From Qipengyuania proteolytica (GTDB lineage Bacteria; Pseudomonadota; Alphaproteobacteria; Sphingomonadales; Sphingomonadaceae), in contig NZ_JAIGNN010000001.1 of assembly GCF_019711565.1 (NCBI RefSeq), positions 124,001 through 188,000 on the forward strand: a DNA stretch of 64,000 nt, in the 5' to 3' direction. The notes under the pieces were generated by a model, which ran no database searches, was not told where the DNA came from, and was given only the letters and a program-made list of their open reading frames with translations. A program made the position numbers and the translations under genes. Positions 8,987 through 26,315 of the stretch are shown here, one piece after another (the first letter of the stretch is position 1; each line of letters opens with the position of its first letter).

Positions 8987-9606
8987 TCGGGCGCCGGCAC
9001 AGACGCCTAGCCCGCGACGAGCAGGGCGTTACCGCGGTCGAGTTCGGCCTGCTGCTCACGCCCTTCCTCGTCATGCTGATGGGCGGCATGGACCTCGGCC
9101 ACCAGTTCTACATGCGCGGCGTTGCGCAGGGTGCGCTCGATGACGTCAGCCGCCGGGCCTCGGTGGAAGAACCGAAGTTCGTCGCGTCGGGCAACACGCT
9201 CGAGGAGCGGATCGAGAACACGCTCAAGGCGCAGATCGGCAATATCGCGCCCAATGCTACCTACACGATCACGCAGACCAACTTCTTCGACTTCAAGGGC
9301 ATCGGCAATCCCGAACGGCTCGTCACCGACGTCAACGGCAACGGCAAGTTCGACAATGTCGACAGCGACTGCTGGGAAGACCTCAACGAGAACGGAGTAT
9401 ACGACCTCGATTCCGGGCGCACCGGGGTGGGCGGCGCCAACGACGTCGTCTTCTATTCGGTCAGGGTGCAGCTGCCGCGCCTGTTCCCGACTGCCGAACT
9501 GATCGGCTTTTCGCCCAATATCGATTTCACCGTGGAAACTGCGGTGCGCAACCAGCCCTACGCCAACCAGGCGACGCCGCCGGTGCTGTGTGGAGACGGA
9601 ACATGA
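8983..9606 (+). CDS. TadE-like pseudopilin
   Basis: About 207 residues with the TadE signature: a basic start, then DEQGVTAVEFGLLLTPFLVMLMGG with Glu at the position typical of prepilins (EF), and a single N-terminal hydrophobic helix, the rest extracytoplasmic. GTG at 8983 overlaps the tadG stop (GTGA); no closer start exists in frame except upstream ones inside tadG, so this start is preferred. A short acidic stretch near residues 110-145 (DVNGNGKFDNVDSD, DLNENGVYDLDSG) looks like two calcium-binding dockerin/EF-hand-type loops, which is unusual for TadE. Confidence 0.82.
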   Translation: MIGRRHRRLARDEQGVTAVEFGLLLTPFLVMLMGGMDLGHQFYMRGVAQGALDDVSRRASVEEPKFVASGNTLEERIENTLKAQIGNIAPNATYTITQTNFFDFKGIGNPERLVTDVNGNGKFDNVDSDCWEDLNENGVYDLDSGRTGVGGANDVVFYSVRVQLPRLFPTAELIGFSPNIDFTVETAVRNQPYANQATPPVLCGDGT

Positions 9607-10238
9607 TCGCAGCCAGCAAGTCGCTGAAACGCCGCCTTGCCGAGGACACCGCAGGCGTCGCCATGGTCGAATTCGCCATGGTCGCGCCGGTCATGGCCAT
9701 GCTGATCGTCGGCGGGCTGGAGCTTGCCAATTTCGCAGTAACGCACATGCGCGTGAGCGAGATCGCCAATACCGTGTCGGACAATGCCGGACGCGTAACC
9801 AACGGCATGGACGAGGCCAATGTCTACGAGATTTTCGCGGGTGCCGGCGTGCTCGGCAAGCCGATCGATTTCGAGGCGAACGGCCGCGTGGTCCTGTCCT
9901 CGCTGCAGGACAACGGTCAGAGCGGCAATGCCAAGGGCCAGAAGATCGAATGGCAGCGCTGCTGGGGAGACCAGGCGATCGCGTCCAGCTATGGCACCGA
10001 AGGCAAGGGCAAGAACGACAAGTCGCTCGAAGACGGCATGGGCAAGTCCGGCCGCCGGATCAAATCCGAGTACGGCAATGCGGTCATGTTCGCCGAGGTT
10101 TCCTACAACTACTCGCCGCTATTCCTGAACGGGTTCATCCAGCCGCAGACCATCCGTTACGAGACCGCGTTCAACGTCCGCGATTCCGAAAACCGGAAAA
10201 TCTCAAACGCGCAGGGTCTCGCGAAGATGGCCTGCTGA
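9603..10238 (+). CDS. TadE-like pseudopilin, second copy
   Basis: 211 residues, starting at ATG 9603, which overlaps the preceding stop (ATGA). The prepilin-like segment is DTAGVAMVEFAMVAPVMAMLIVGG, one helix at about residues 20-42, with the remainder predicted to be outside the cytoplasm. Together with the two genes before it this forms a tightly coupled tadG-tadE-tadE set, all three with the EF-type processing region, probably minor subunits of a Tad/Flp pilus whose secretion machinery is elsewhere. Confidence 0.85.
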   Translation: MIAASKSLKRRLAEDTAGVAMVEFAMVAPVMAMLIVGGLELANFAVTHMRVSEIANTVSDNAGRVTNGMDEANVYEIFAGAGVLGKPIDFEANGRVVLSSLQDNGQSGNAKGQKIEWQRCWGDQAIASSYGTEGKGKNDKSLEDGMGKSGRRIKSEYGNAVMFAEVSYNYSPLFLNGFIQPQTIRYETAFNVRDSENRKISNAQGLAKMAC

Positions 10239-10256
10239 GGGGCGCGCCGGCGCCCC
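10239..10256. terminator. GC hairpin between convergent tadE and gapR genes
   Basis: Perfect 7-bp stem (GGGGCGC / GCGCCCC) with a GCCG loop, filling the gap between the two convergent stop codons. There is no T-run on either side, so this is only a candidate terminator or transcript-end stabiliser. Confidence 0.4.
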
Positions 10257-10257
10257 G

Positions 10258-10494
10258 TCACGCCATGCCGAGCGCGGCCTTGTAGGTGTCGAGGATCGTT
10301 TCCTGTTCGCTGCGCTCGTCGGGCTTCATCTTCCGCAAGCGGATGATCTGGCGCATGATCTTGGTATCGTAACCCACCGCCTTGGCCTCGGCATAAACGT
10401 CGCGGATGTCGTCGGCGATGCCCTTCTTCTCTTCCTCGAGGCGTTCGATACGCTCGATCAGGAGGCGCAGGCGGTCGTCGGTGGCTTCGGCCAT
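10258..10494 (-). CDS. gapR: GapR-like nucleoid-associated protein (DUF2312)
   Basis: 78-residue DUF2312 protein. The family member GapR of Caulobacter binds overtwisted AT-rich DNA ahead of replication and transcription and stimulates topoisomerases. The sequence shows the expected coiled-coil N-terminus ([31 protein letters not shown]) followed by [16 protein letters not shown], the conserved DNA-contacting part. Length is normal (about 80). It stands as a single gene, convergent with the tad set. Confidence 0.92.
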   Translation of the reverse strand: MAEATDDRLRLLIERIERLEEEKKGIADDIRDVYAEAKAVGYDTKIMRQIIRLRKMKPDERSEQETILDTYKAALGMA

Positions 10495-10585
10495 GGGAAA
10501 TCAGCTCCAATGCTATGAGAATCGCCGCGAAGGCGTGTGGCGGGTGCGATAGCCAGACTGCCGCGCCGGGTGAAGGGCGCGAATC

Positions 10586-10909
10586 CTATTCCTGTGCGTG
10601 ACCCTGTGCATTCTTCGCCACGCTCGCCTCCATCCGGGCGAGTTGTTCGGGCGTGGCGGGAGTCTGGCGCGTCGCCTTCCATTCTTCCTGCGGCATGCCG
10701 TGGATCAGTTCGCGCGCCGCGGCCTTGTCGCCTTCGTAGCCGGCATCGCGGATCCAGTCGGCCAGGCAATTGCGGCAAAAGCCGGCCAGCCCCATCAGCT
10801 CGATGTTCTGCGCATCGTGGCGATGGCGCAGGTGGCGGACCAGCCGGCGAAAGGCCTGTGCGGCGACTGCATCGTCGAGCTCCTCGAGCGGGTCTGTATT
10901 CGTATCCAT
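10586..10909 (-). CDS. DUF1244 family protein
   Basis: 107-residue alphaproteobacterial protein of the DUF1244 group, function unknown. The conserved core is FRRLVRHLRHRHDAQNIELMGLAGFCRNCLADWIRDAG, with a Cys-x-x-Cys pair (FCRNC) and a His-rich stretch that could bind metal (inference). I start at ATG 10909; a much longer frame upstream has no family resemblance and is antisense to pyruvate kinase. It is divergent from pyk, 49 bases apart, a pairing seen in related genomes. Confidence 0.85.
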   Translation of the reverse strand: MDTNTDPLEELDDAVAAQAFRRLVRHLRHRHDAQNIELMGLAGFCRNCLADWIRDAGYEGDKAAARELIHGMPQEEWKATRQTPATPEQLARMEASVAKNAQGHAQE

Positions 10910-10958
10910 GGCACACTTGTCCTTGAGTTGCGCCAAGCCTGTGCCATAGCGATCAGCC

Positions 10959-12428
10959 ATGGCAAAGCCCCCTGCTCCCAAGCTCGATCCGCGCGGCCGC
11001 AAGGTCAAGATCCTCGCCACCGTCGGTCCCGCCAGCCGCTCGCCCGAAATGCTCGCCCGCCTGTTCAAGGCCGGCGTCGATGCCTTCCGCGTCAACATGA
11101 GCCATGGCGAGCATGCCGACCACGCGGAGACGATCAAGTCGATCCGCGATCTCGAGAAGCAGTTCATGCGCCCGATCGCCATCCTCGCGGACCTGCAGGG
11201 GCCGAAGCTGCGTGTCGGCAAGTTCAGGGACGGGCAGGCGGTGATCCGCCATTCGGGCCACTTCACGCTCGACCGCGACCCAACGCCTGGCGACGAGACG
11301 CGGGTCGAACTGCCCCATCCCGAACTCTTCGGCCTGCTCGAAAAGGGCCAGCGCCTGCTCATCAACGATGGCAAGATCCGCCTCAGGGTGATCAGCGCGG
11401 ACGCTGACAAGATCCACTGCTCGGCAGAGGTCGGCGGGGTCATTTCGGATCGCAAGGGCGTGAACGTGCCCGATGCCGAAGTGCCGATCCCCGCACTGAC
11501 CGAAAAGGACCGCCGGGACCTCGCCTTCGCGATCCAGCAAGGCGTCGACTGGATTGGCCTCAGTTTCGTCCAGCGCCCCGAAGACCTTGCCGAAGCGCGC
11601 AAGCTCATGGGCGGCTACGGCGCGCTGTGCGCCAAGATCGAAAAGCCCATGGCGGTGCGGCGCTTGAGCGAAATCATCGAGATGAGCGACGGGATCATGG
11701 TCGCGCGCGGCGACCTCGGCGTCGAGCTCGAGCCGCAGGAAGTCCCGCCGCTGCAGAAGAAGATCGTCAACGAGACGCGCCTGCGCGGCAAGCCCGTGAT
11801 CGTGGCGACACAGATGCTCGAGAGCATGATCGAAAGCCCCGCCCCGACCCGCGCCGAAGTCTCCGACGTGGCGAATGCGGTCTATGACGGCGCCGATGCG
11901 GTGATGCTGAGCGCGGAAACCGCCGCGGGCGACTGGCCCGAGGAAGCGGTCACCATCATGCACAAGATCGCCCGCCAGGTGGAGCGCGACGAAAGCTATC
12001 TCGAGCGTGTGCGGCTGCTCGACACCCCGCCCGACGCCACCACCGCCGACGCGCTGGCGCATGCCTGCATGACCGTGGCGGATACCGTGTCGATCAGCGC
12101 AATCACCGTCTTCACCGGTTCGGGCAGCACCGCCCGCCGCGTGGCGCGCGAACGGCCCAGCGTGCCGATGCTGGTGCTCACCCCCAGCATGAAGACCGCG
12201 CGCCGCCTGGGCCTGCTATGGGGCGCCCATGCCGTCGCCACCAAGGACATCGGCAGCTTCGAGGAGATGATCGCCAAGGGCAAGCGCATGGCGCTGCGCC
12301 ACGGCTTCGGCGAAGCGGGGAGCAAGCTGATCGCGCTCGCCGGCGTGCCCTTCGGAACACCGGGTTCGACCAACCTCATGCATGTCGTCACCGTCAGCGG
12401 CGACGAGCTGCAAAAGCACGGGGGCTAG
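10959..12428 (+). CDS. pyk: Pyruvate kinase
   Basis: Final glycolytic enzyme making ATP and pyruvate from phosphoenolpyruvate. 489 residues, typical. Visible motifs: KILATVGPASRSPEML at the start, FRVNMSHGEH, LADLQGPKLRVG, the active-site helix (AKIEKPMAVRRLSEI with catalytic Lys at about residue 226), DGIMVARGDLGVE, and the MLSAETAAGDWPEEAV region. The C-terminal allosteric domain is present. Its TAG stop is shared, in CTAG, with the convergent membrane-protein gene. Confidence 0.97.
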   Translation: MAKPPAPKLDPRGRKVKILATVGPASRSPEMLARLFKAGVDAFRVNMSHGEHADHAETIKSIRDLEKQFMRPIAILADLQGPKLRVGKFRDGQAVIRHSGHFTLDRDPTPGDETRVELPHPELFGLLEKGQRLLINDGKIRLRVISADADKIHCSAEVGGVISDRKGVNVPDAEVPIPALTEKDRRDLAFAIQQGVDWIGLSFVQRPEDLAEARKLMGGYGALCAKIEKPMAVRRLSEIIEMSDGIMVARGDLGVELEPQEVPPLQKKIVNETRLRGKPVIVATQMLESMIESPAPTRAEVSDVANAVYDGADAVMLSAETAAGDWPEEAVTIMHKIARQVERDESYLERVRLLDTPPDATTADALAHACMTVADTVSISAITVFTGSGSTARRVARERPSVPMLVLTPSMKTARRLGLLWGAHAVATKDIGSFEEMIAKGKRMALRHGFGEAGSKLIALAGVPFGTPGSTNLMHVVTVSGDELQKHGG

Positions 12429-13246
12429 CCCGGCACGCCGATAAGCCGGCCACCCATCCTTAGCCACCATTCGCTGTCCCACAGCAAGTGGACCACGATC
12501 GCCGAGGGCACCATCACGGCCGCATATATCCAGTAGGCCCGGTGGATGGTCTTCTGGCGATAGAGGTCCCAGACCAGCATCGGTGCGAGCGCGATCAGCG
12601 GCCAGAGGTCCATCGTCAGCGGCGAGTCCGGCAAGGAGTGCGGCAGGAAAGTCATCCGGTCGAACGCGGCGGGCAGAGGAGCGATGGTCGCGAGGACGAT
12701 GAGCCGTTTGTGCAGCTGGGAGTCGGTTTTCCGGCTCCTGAGCGCAATCGCCACGAGCAGCAGGAAGCACACCGCGATGCGCAGCTGCGCCAGCGCGATG
12801 TTGGTCATGAAGTGCATGAAGCCGGCCACCTGCTCCTGCACCTCGGGAGGCGCCCCGGCGGAAAACTCGGTCATCACGCGGATGTTGGTTGGCACCAGCA
12901 CCAGTCCCGCCAGGACCAGCGCCGGGGCCAGCAGCGCCCCCGCAACGCCGAGCTGCATGTGCATGGATTTGCGTCCGGTCGCCATGAGTGTCGTCTGCGC
13001 CAGCAGGAGCAGCAGCCAGCATCCCATGAGCACAGCATGCACGTGCATCGCCACCGGAAACGCGGGGCGCTGCCCCTCGCGCACCGCATCGATTTTCGCC
13101 AGCGAGTCGGGCACGAACCCGACGAGCACGATGGCGATCAGGAAGACCGCCATGAAAACATAGATCCAACGATCGATGATGGCGGTAATGTTGCTGCCTG
13201 CATCGGCTTTGCCGGTCCGCAGCATATGTTCGGCGTGGGTCGCCAT
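12425..13246 (-). CDS. Polytopic membrane protein of unknown function
   Basis: 273 residues with about seven predicted membrane helices. Several histidines sit at helix ends (MHVHAVLMGCW, KSMHMQLGV, HFMTNIALAQLR), in the manner of haem- or metal-binding membrane proteins such as DUF2306/DUF420 types, but I cannot assign a family. ATG 13246 is preceded by AAGGGAGGGGGCC. An inverted repeat at 13275-13303 lies just upstream and could be an operator. Its stop overlaps the pyk stop (CTAG). Confidence 0.75.
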   Translation of the reverse strand: MATHAEHMLRTGKADAGSNITAIIDRWIYVFMAVFLIAIVLVGFVPDSLAKIDAVREGQRPAFPVAMHVHAVLMGCWLLLLLAQTTLMATGRKSMHMQLGVAGALLAPALVLAGLVLVPTNIRVMTEFSAGAPPEVQEQVAGFMHFMTNIALAQLRIAVCFLLLVAIALRSRKTDSQLHKRLIVLATIAPLPAAFDRMTFLPHSLPDSPLTMDLWPLIALAPMLVWDLYRQKTIHRAYWIYAAVMVPSAIVVHLLWDSEWWLRMGGRLIGVPG

Positions 13247-13274
13247 GGCCCCCTCCCTTGAGAACCGCGACCCG

Positions 13275-13303
13275 CCGGTCGATATTACGCGATATTCGAC
13301 CGG
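13275..13303. promoter_or_regulatory. Operator-like inverted repeat
   Basis: CCGGTCGA at 13275-13282 is repeated inverted as TCGACCGG at 13296-13303, and the 13-base centre contains the direct repeat GATATT-ACGC-GATATT. It lies about 30-57 bases upstream of the ATG of the minus-strand membrane protein, the position of a promoter/operator. No regulator gene is adjacent. Confidence 0.35.
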
Positions 13304-13330
13304 AAAGGTAGCCTATCGGTATCGGCCCGA

Positions 13331-14677
13331 TCAGGCCGATGCCGCCAAAAGCCGCCGCCGCGCCGCCTCTTCCCCGATCAGCGGCAACAGCTCGCCCATA
13401 TCGGGGCCATGGTCCATGCCCGTCAACGCCTGCCGCAGCGGCAGGAAGAGCGGCTTGCCCTTGCGGCCCGTACTGGTTTTCAGCGCACTGGTCAGCGCAT
13501 GCCAGGGATCGTTGTCCCATGCGAGCAGGCGCGCCGCTTCGGCGAGATAGGCGCGGTCCTCGTCCGAAAACGCGGGCTGGTCGATCGGACCGGTCACGAG
13601 CCGCCACCAGTCACCGGCCTCGCTTATGTGGCCGAGGTTCGGGCGGATCGCGTGCCAGCCGGCCTCGTCCATGCCTTCGGGCAGCCGGTCGGCGACTTCG
13701 GCGAACTCCATCTGGTGGACCAGCGCGGCGTTGATCCGTTCGAGCTCGGCATCGTCGAATTTCGCCGGGGCACGCCCGAAGGTCGAGAGGTCGAAGGTCT
13801 CGATCAGCACGGCCCGGTCGGCAATGGGTTCGACCGGCTGCGAGGTGCCGAGCCGGGCCAGCAGCGCGATCAGCGCTTGCGGCTCGATGCCCTGTTCGCG
13901 GAACGCGTCGCAGCCCAGCGACCCGAGCCGCTTCGACAGCTTGCCCTCGCGCCCTACCAGCAGCGCCTCATGCGCGAAGGACGGCATTCTTGCTGCGGGA
14001 TATTGCGCAGCAATCAGCGCGGTAAACATCTGGATCTGCACTGCCGTGTTGCTGACGTGGTCCTCGCCGCGCAGCACGTCGGTCACGCCCATGTCGAGAT
14101 CGTCGACCGCGCTCGGCAGCATGTAGAGCCAGCTGCCGTCGGCGCGGCGGATCACCGGGTCGGAAAGCTGCGAGGGATCGAATTTCTGCGTCCCGCGCAC
14201 CCCGTCGTTCCATGCGATCGGTTCATCATGGTCGAGCTTGAAACGCCAGTGCGGCGCCACTCCCTCGGCCTCCTTCGCCGCGCGCTCTGCATCGGTCAGC
14301 GAAAGCGCCGCGCGGTCGTAGATCGGCGGCAAGCCGCGCCCGAGCCGGATCTTGCGCTTGAGTTCGAGTTCCTGCGCGGTCTCGTAGGCCGGATAAACCC
14401 GCCCCGCAGCCTTCAGCGCTGCGAACGCCGCTTCGTAAAGCTCCAGCCGCTGCGATTGCCGTTCCTCGCCATCGGGCTGCAGGCCGAGCCAGGCCAGATC
14501 CGCGCGGATCGCCTCGACATATTCTTCGCGGCTGCGCTCGGCATCGGTGTCGTCGATCCGCAGAAGGAAGCGACCGCCCTGCTTCTTCGCCAGCATCCAG
14601 TTGTGGAGCGCGGTGCGGATATTGCCGACATGGAGCCGCCCGGTGGGCGAGGGCGCGAAACGGGTGGTGGTGGTCAT
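13331..14677 (-). CDS. gltX: Glutamate--tRNA ligase (GluRS)
   Basis: Class I aminoacyl-tRNA synthetase charging tRNA-Glu (or tRNA-Gln in organisms that use GatCAB). 448 residues. HIGH-type motif in FAPSPTGRLHVGNIRTALHNW (residues 7-27) and KMSKS-type motif as GKLSKRLGS near residue 250; FLLRIDDTD and the C-terminal anticodon-binding helical part are present. Length and the KLSKR variant are like the shorter of the two GluRS forms found in many alphaproteobacteria; whether a second gltX exists cannot be seen here. Confidence 0.95.
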   Translation of the reverse strand: MTTTTRFAPSPTGRLHVGNIRTALHNWMLAKKQGGRFLLRIDDTDAERSREEYVEAIRADLAWLGLQPDGEERQSQRLELYEAAFAALKAAGRVYPAYETAQELELKRKIRLGRGLPPIYDRAALSLTDAERAAKEAEGVAPHWRFKLDHDEPIAWNDGVRGTQKFDPSQLSDPVIRRADGSWLYMLPSAVDDLDMGVTDVLRGEDHVSNTAVQIQMFTALIAAQYPAARMPSFAHEALLVGREGKLSKRLGSLGCDAFREQGIEPQALIALLARLGTSQPVEPIADRAVLIETFDLSTFGRAPAKFDDAELERINAALVHQMEFAEVADRLPEGMDEAGWHAIRPNLGHISEAGDWWRLVTGPIDQPAFSDEDRAYLAEAARLLAWDNDPWHALTSALKTSTGRKGKPLFLPLRQALTGMDHGPDMGELLPLIGEEAARRRLLAASA

Positions 14678-14717
14678 GCGCGAGCCGATAGCCGAGCGCG
14701 CGCCTGAATGCGAGCGG

Positions 14718-17054
14718 TCAGGCGACCTCGCCGTCGCGGCGCCTGAGCGCGGCCTCGCGGGCCTTGCGATAGTCGAGCACGTCGGGACCGTGATCGATCA
14801 TCGCGGCCTCCGCTGCTTCGGGTGTGGCGAAGGTTTCGGCCGGGGCAGGCTCGCAGATCAGGAAGCCCTGCGCCTCGTTGCAACCGAGCTTGCGCAGAAG
14901 GTCGAGCTGGCGGCGCGTCTCGATGCCCTCGGCCGTGGTCTGCATGCCGAGCGCGTCGGCCAGCCGGGTGATGCTCGACACGATCGCCTGGCTGTCGGTA
15001 TCCTCGACGATGTGCTCGACGAACTTGCGGTCGATCTTGATGCGATCGAACGGGAAGCGCCGCAGATAGCTGAGCGAGCTGTAACCGGTGCCGAAATCGT
15101 CGAGCGCGATCCGGGTGCCGAGTTCGCGCAGTCGGTCGAGGGCCGCCGGGACGACGTCGCCTTCCTGCATCAGCACGTGCTCGGTTATCTCGAACTCGAC
15201 CCGCTCGGCGGGCATGCCGCTCGCATGGATTGCCTGTGCGACCAGCGACACGAGGTACGGGCTGCGCACCTGCGTCGGCGAGAGGTTGATCGCGATGCGG
15301 AAATCGCCCGCCCACCCGGCGGTTTCGGCGAGCGCCTGGCGGATGACCCATTCGCCGATCGGGACGATGAGGCCGGTTTCCTCCGCAATCGGCAGGAAGT
15401 CCGCCGGGGGGATGAGGCCGCGCCGCGGATGGTGCCAGCGCAGCAGCGCCTCGTAACCCGTCGTTGCGCCGCTATCGAGGTCGATGACCGGCTGGTAGTG
15501 GACGCGCAGTTCGCTGCGGGCGACCGCATCGCGCAAATCGGTCTCGAGATCGCGACGCTCGCGCGCTTCTCGGTCGAGCGCAGGCTCGAAGATCGCAAGC
15601 GTATCGCGGCCTTTCCGCTTGGCGGCAAACAACGCGAGATCGGCGCGGCGCATCAGTTCCTGCGCATCGCATTCGCCCTCGCTGCAGCGCGCCACGCCGA
15701 CGCTGGTGGAGACCCGGTAAAGCTGGCCGTCGATCTCGACCGGTTCGCGCACCGCGGACAGGAAACGGTGCGCGCGCTCGATCAACATGCCGACGCCGGC
15801 GCGGGTCTCGATCAGGATCGCGAATTCGTCGCCGCCGAGGCGCGCGACGAGATCTTCGGGGCGCACTTCCTGCTCGAGCCGGTTGGCGACTTCCCGCAGC
15901 AGCCGGTCGCCCACCAGGTGCCCGCGGGTATCGTTGACCGCCTTGAAATCGTCGAGATCGAGGTAGAACAGCGCAAGATTGCTGCCCCGTGCGCCGCGCG
16001 CGGTGAGCGCGGTCGCGAGGCGGTCGTTGAAGAGGTAGCGGTTGGCGAGCCCGGTCAGGCTGTCGAAATGCGCCATGAAGGCAACCCGCTCTTCGCTCAG
16101 GCGGTCATCGGTCACGTCGCGGGCGACGCCGCTGATCCGGCCGTCGCTGCGCGGATGCGCGGTCAGCCGCCAGTAACGCGTCTCGCCTTCGATGCGCAGC
16201 CTGACCAGGAGATCGCGGAAAGGGGTGAGTTCGGCGAGATGGCGCTCGAGCGCCGCATAGTCGTCACCCGGCTCGAACAGGGAGAGCAGCGAACGGCCTT
16301 CGAGACTATCCACATCGGTGCCCAGCGCCGCCGCGAAGCGCGGCACGACGTCGCGCAAATTGCCCTGCGGTCCGGTGCACCAGAGCCAGTCGGTCGAATG
16401 CTCCTCGTAATCGTGGAGCAGCATGGCGACCGTTTCCGCCGCCTCGCGGCTCTCGATCTCGGCGGCGATGCCAGACACGAACTGGCGGTCATTGCGTCCG
16501 ACCGCAGCCCACAGGGTCACGGCGTAGATGACTATCAGGGCAAGCATCGGCCAGGCCGCCGTTCCGCCGACGAGAATCACGGCAGCGGCGAGCCCCGCGG
16601 CCATCGTGGCGATGTGGAAATAGCCCGCAGCCGGGATCGTCCGGTGGATCAGGAGCACGCCTGCAAACATGGCCGCGCCCACTGCCGACAGCGCGGGCAA
16701 GGCCCACGCCTCCCCGACCAGGGCGAGGAGGGGGAAGATCGCGCTCCACACGAGGCTGACCGCCATGATCACGCCGGTGACCATGCTCAGCCTTTGCCGC
16801 AGGTAGTCTTCCACCGTCACCTCGACATTGGTGATCCGCAACAGGACCAGGCGCGCAACCAGCAGGCAGGCGAGTGCCGCGGCCCAGCCGAACACCAGCG
16901 GATGGCCGAGCGCGTGGCGGAAAATCCCAAGCAGGACCATCGCCGAGGCGAAGCTGGACAGCACGGCAAAGGGGGCCCCCGCCGACACGGCCTTGAGCCT
17001 GCGGGAGAGTATCTGGAGACGTAACTCGTCGTTCTGCGATACCGTGTCGAACAT
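14718..17054 (-). CDS. Membrane-anchored bifunctional diguanylate cyclase/phosphodiesterase (GGDEF-EAL)
   Basis: 778 residues. The N-terminal third (to about residue 190) has five or more hydrophobic segments, then a PAS-like domain (about 220-330, WLWCTGPQG... RYWRLTAHPRSDGRISGVARDV), a GGDEF domain with intact RLGGDEFAIL near residue 406, and an EAL domain with intact YEALLRWHHP near residue 534 and DDFGTGYSSLSYL later. Both catalytic signatures look complete, so it may make and degrade cyclic di-GMP; only assay can say which dominates. It is a single gene on the minus strand between rpoC and gltX. Confidence 0.93.
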   Translation of the reverse strand: MFDTVSQNDELRLQILSRRLKAVSAGAPFAVLSSFASAMVLLGIFRHALGHPLVFGWAAALACLLVARLVLLRITNVEVTVEDYLRQRLSMVTGVIMAVSLVWSAIFPLLALVGEAWALPALSAVGAAMFAGVLLIHRTIPAAGYFHIATMAAGLAAAVILVGGTAAWPMLALIVIYAVTLWAAVGRNDRQFVSGIAAEIESREAAETVAMLLHDYEEHSTDWLWCTGPQGNLRDVVPRFAAALGTDVDSLEGRSLLSLFEPGDDYAALERHLAELTPFRDLLVRLRIEGETRYWRLTAHPRSDGRISGVARDVTDDRLSEERVAFMAHFDSLTGLANRYLFNDRLATALTARGARGSNLALFYLDLDDFKAVNDTRGHLVGDRLLREVANRLEQEVRPEDLVARLGGDEFAILIETRAGVGMLIERAHRFLSAVREPVEIDGQLYRVSTSVGVARCSEGECDAQELMRRADLALFAAKRKGRDTLAIFEPALDREARERRDLETDLRDAVARSELRVHYQPVIDLDSGATTGYEALLRWHHPRRGLIPPADFLPIAEETGLIVPIGEWVIRQALAETAGWAGDFRIAINLSPTQVRSPYLVSLVAQAIHASGMPAERVEFEITEHVLMQEGDVVPAALDRLRELGTRIALDDFGTGYSSLSYLRRFPFDRIKIDRKFVEHIVEDTDSQAIVSSITRLADALGMQTTAEGIETRRQLDLLRKLGCNEAQGFLICEPAPAETFATPEAAEAAMIDHGPDVLDYRKAREAALRRRDGEVA

Positions 17055-17163
17055 TGCCCCTCGAGCGGCGAGTATAGCGGCGACGCGTTAAAGAATAAAT
17101 ATGTCTTGCACCGCCGGGTTCGCGCAATGGATTTGCGGCTCGATTTAGGTGGCGCCGGAAACG

Positions 17164-17193
17164 AAAAGGCCCCGCGGATCGCTCCGCGGGGCC
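17164..17193 (-). terminator. Rho-independent terminator of the rpoB-rpoC transcript
   Basis: Perfect 11-bp stem (17168-17178 with 17183-17193, GGCCCCGCGGA type) and TCGC loop, followed on the minus strand by TTTT at 17167-17164. It lies 29 bases after the rpoC stop. Confidence 0.9.
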
Positions 17194-17221
17194 CTTCTTG
17201 TCGGGGTGGGAAAAGAGCGGC

Positions 17222-21546
<4,325 letters not shown>

Positions 21547-21550
<4 letters not shown>

Positions 21551-21777
21551 TTTTCAATTCCCAAGTCGGGTTGAATTCGATCGGAGGCGAGAAGAGCGTT
21601 TCTCACATCCCTGAAAGCCTTAAATGTCCATGCAAATCCCAAGACGAAGCCGAAGTAAGTTAGCCAACCCGGACCCAAGTTCGGAGAATTGAACCAGAGG
21701 GTCGGGATGACCCACCAGACAATCGCATTGGCCACGCTCCACAATGCCTCAGTCTTGGAAGTCCGCTTGGACACCAC
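21547..21777 (-). CDS. 76-residue membrane protein encoded between rpoB and rpoC
   Basis: Small ORF beginning GTG GTG six bases after the rpoB stop, with GGAG overlapping that stop and eight bases from the start, a good ribosome binding site. The protein has a basic N-terminus (MVSKRTSK), two hydrophobic segments (about residues 13-29, [17 protein letters not shown], and 38-54, [18 protein letters not shown]) and a polar tail. Its TGA overlaps the rpoC ATG. I know no family for it. The stretch from 21551 to 21780 is visibly AT-richer (about half G+C) than rpoB and rpoC, which suggests a later insertion. Spacing, SD site and exact stop/start overlap argue that it is translated. Confidence 0.72.
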
Positions 21778-21782
21778 TCAAA

Positions 21783-25967
<4,185 letters not shown>

Positions 25968-26201
25968 AAGGGGTGTATACCTCTTCTCGTGTGCTGTACT
26001 CCCGCGCGGACAGGAGTGTAATTCGTGTCTCATGCGCGTGAGAACCATGACCGGGACGCGAAGAGGCCGCAGCGTAGGGCACACCCCTCGGGGCGGCGGC
26101 TGCAGCTCATTCAAAGCGTCGCGATATGGAAACGCCGCTTCCATCCTGTGTCCGAAACCCGCGCATGAATCGGACTCGCTCGAAGCGTGCGGTCGAGGGG
26201 G

Positions 26202-26230
26202 CATGTAGGAGCCACGCAGGGCTCTGTCAA
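26202..26230 (-). promoter_or_regulatory. Putative sigma-70 promoter of rpoB-rpoC
   Basis: On the minus strand, TTGACA (26230-26225) is followed by a 17-base spacer and TACATG (26207-26202). The spacer contains the inverted repeat GAGCC-N6-GGCTC. Start of transcription would be near 26195, leaving a leader of about 230 bases before rpoB. The rest of the 348-base gap between rpoB and the plus-strand gene at 26316 shows no further gene. Confidence 0.55.
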
Positions 26231-26315
26231 ACCCGTCATGGCGCGGCCCCTGCACGCATTACCGCCGCCGGGCCCTTTGTGATAAGCTTCGCGTCCGAAA
26301 GGCAGGGAGACGGCG

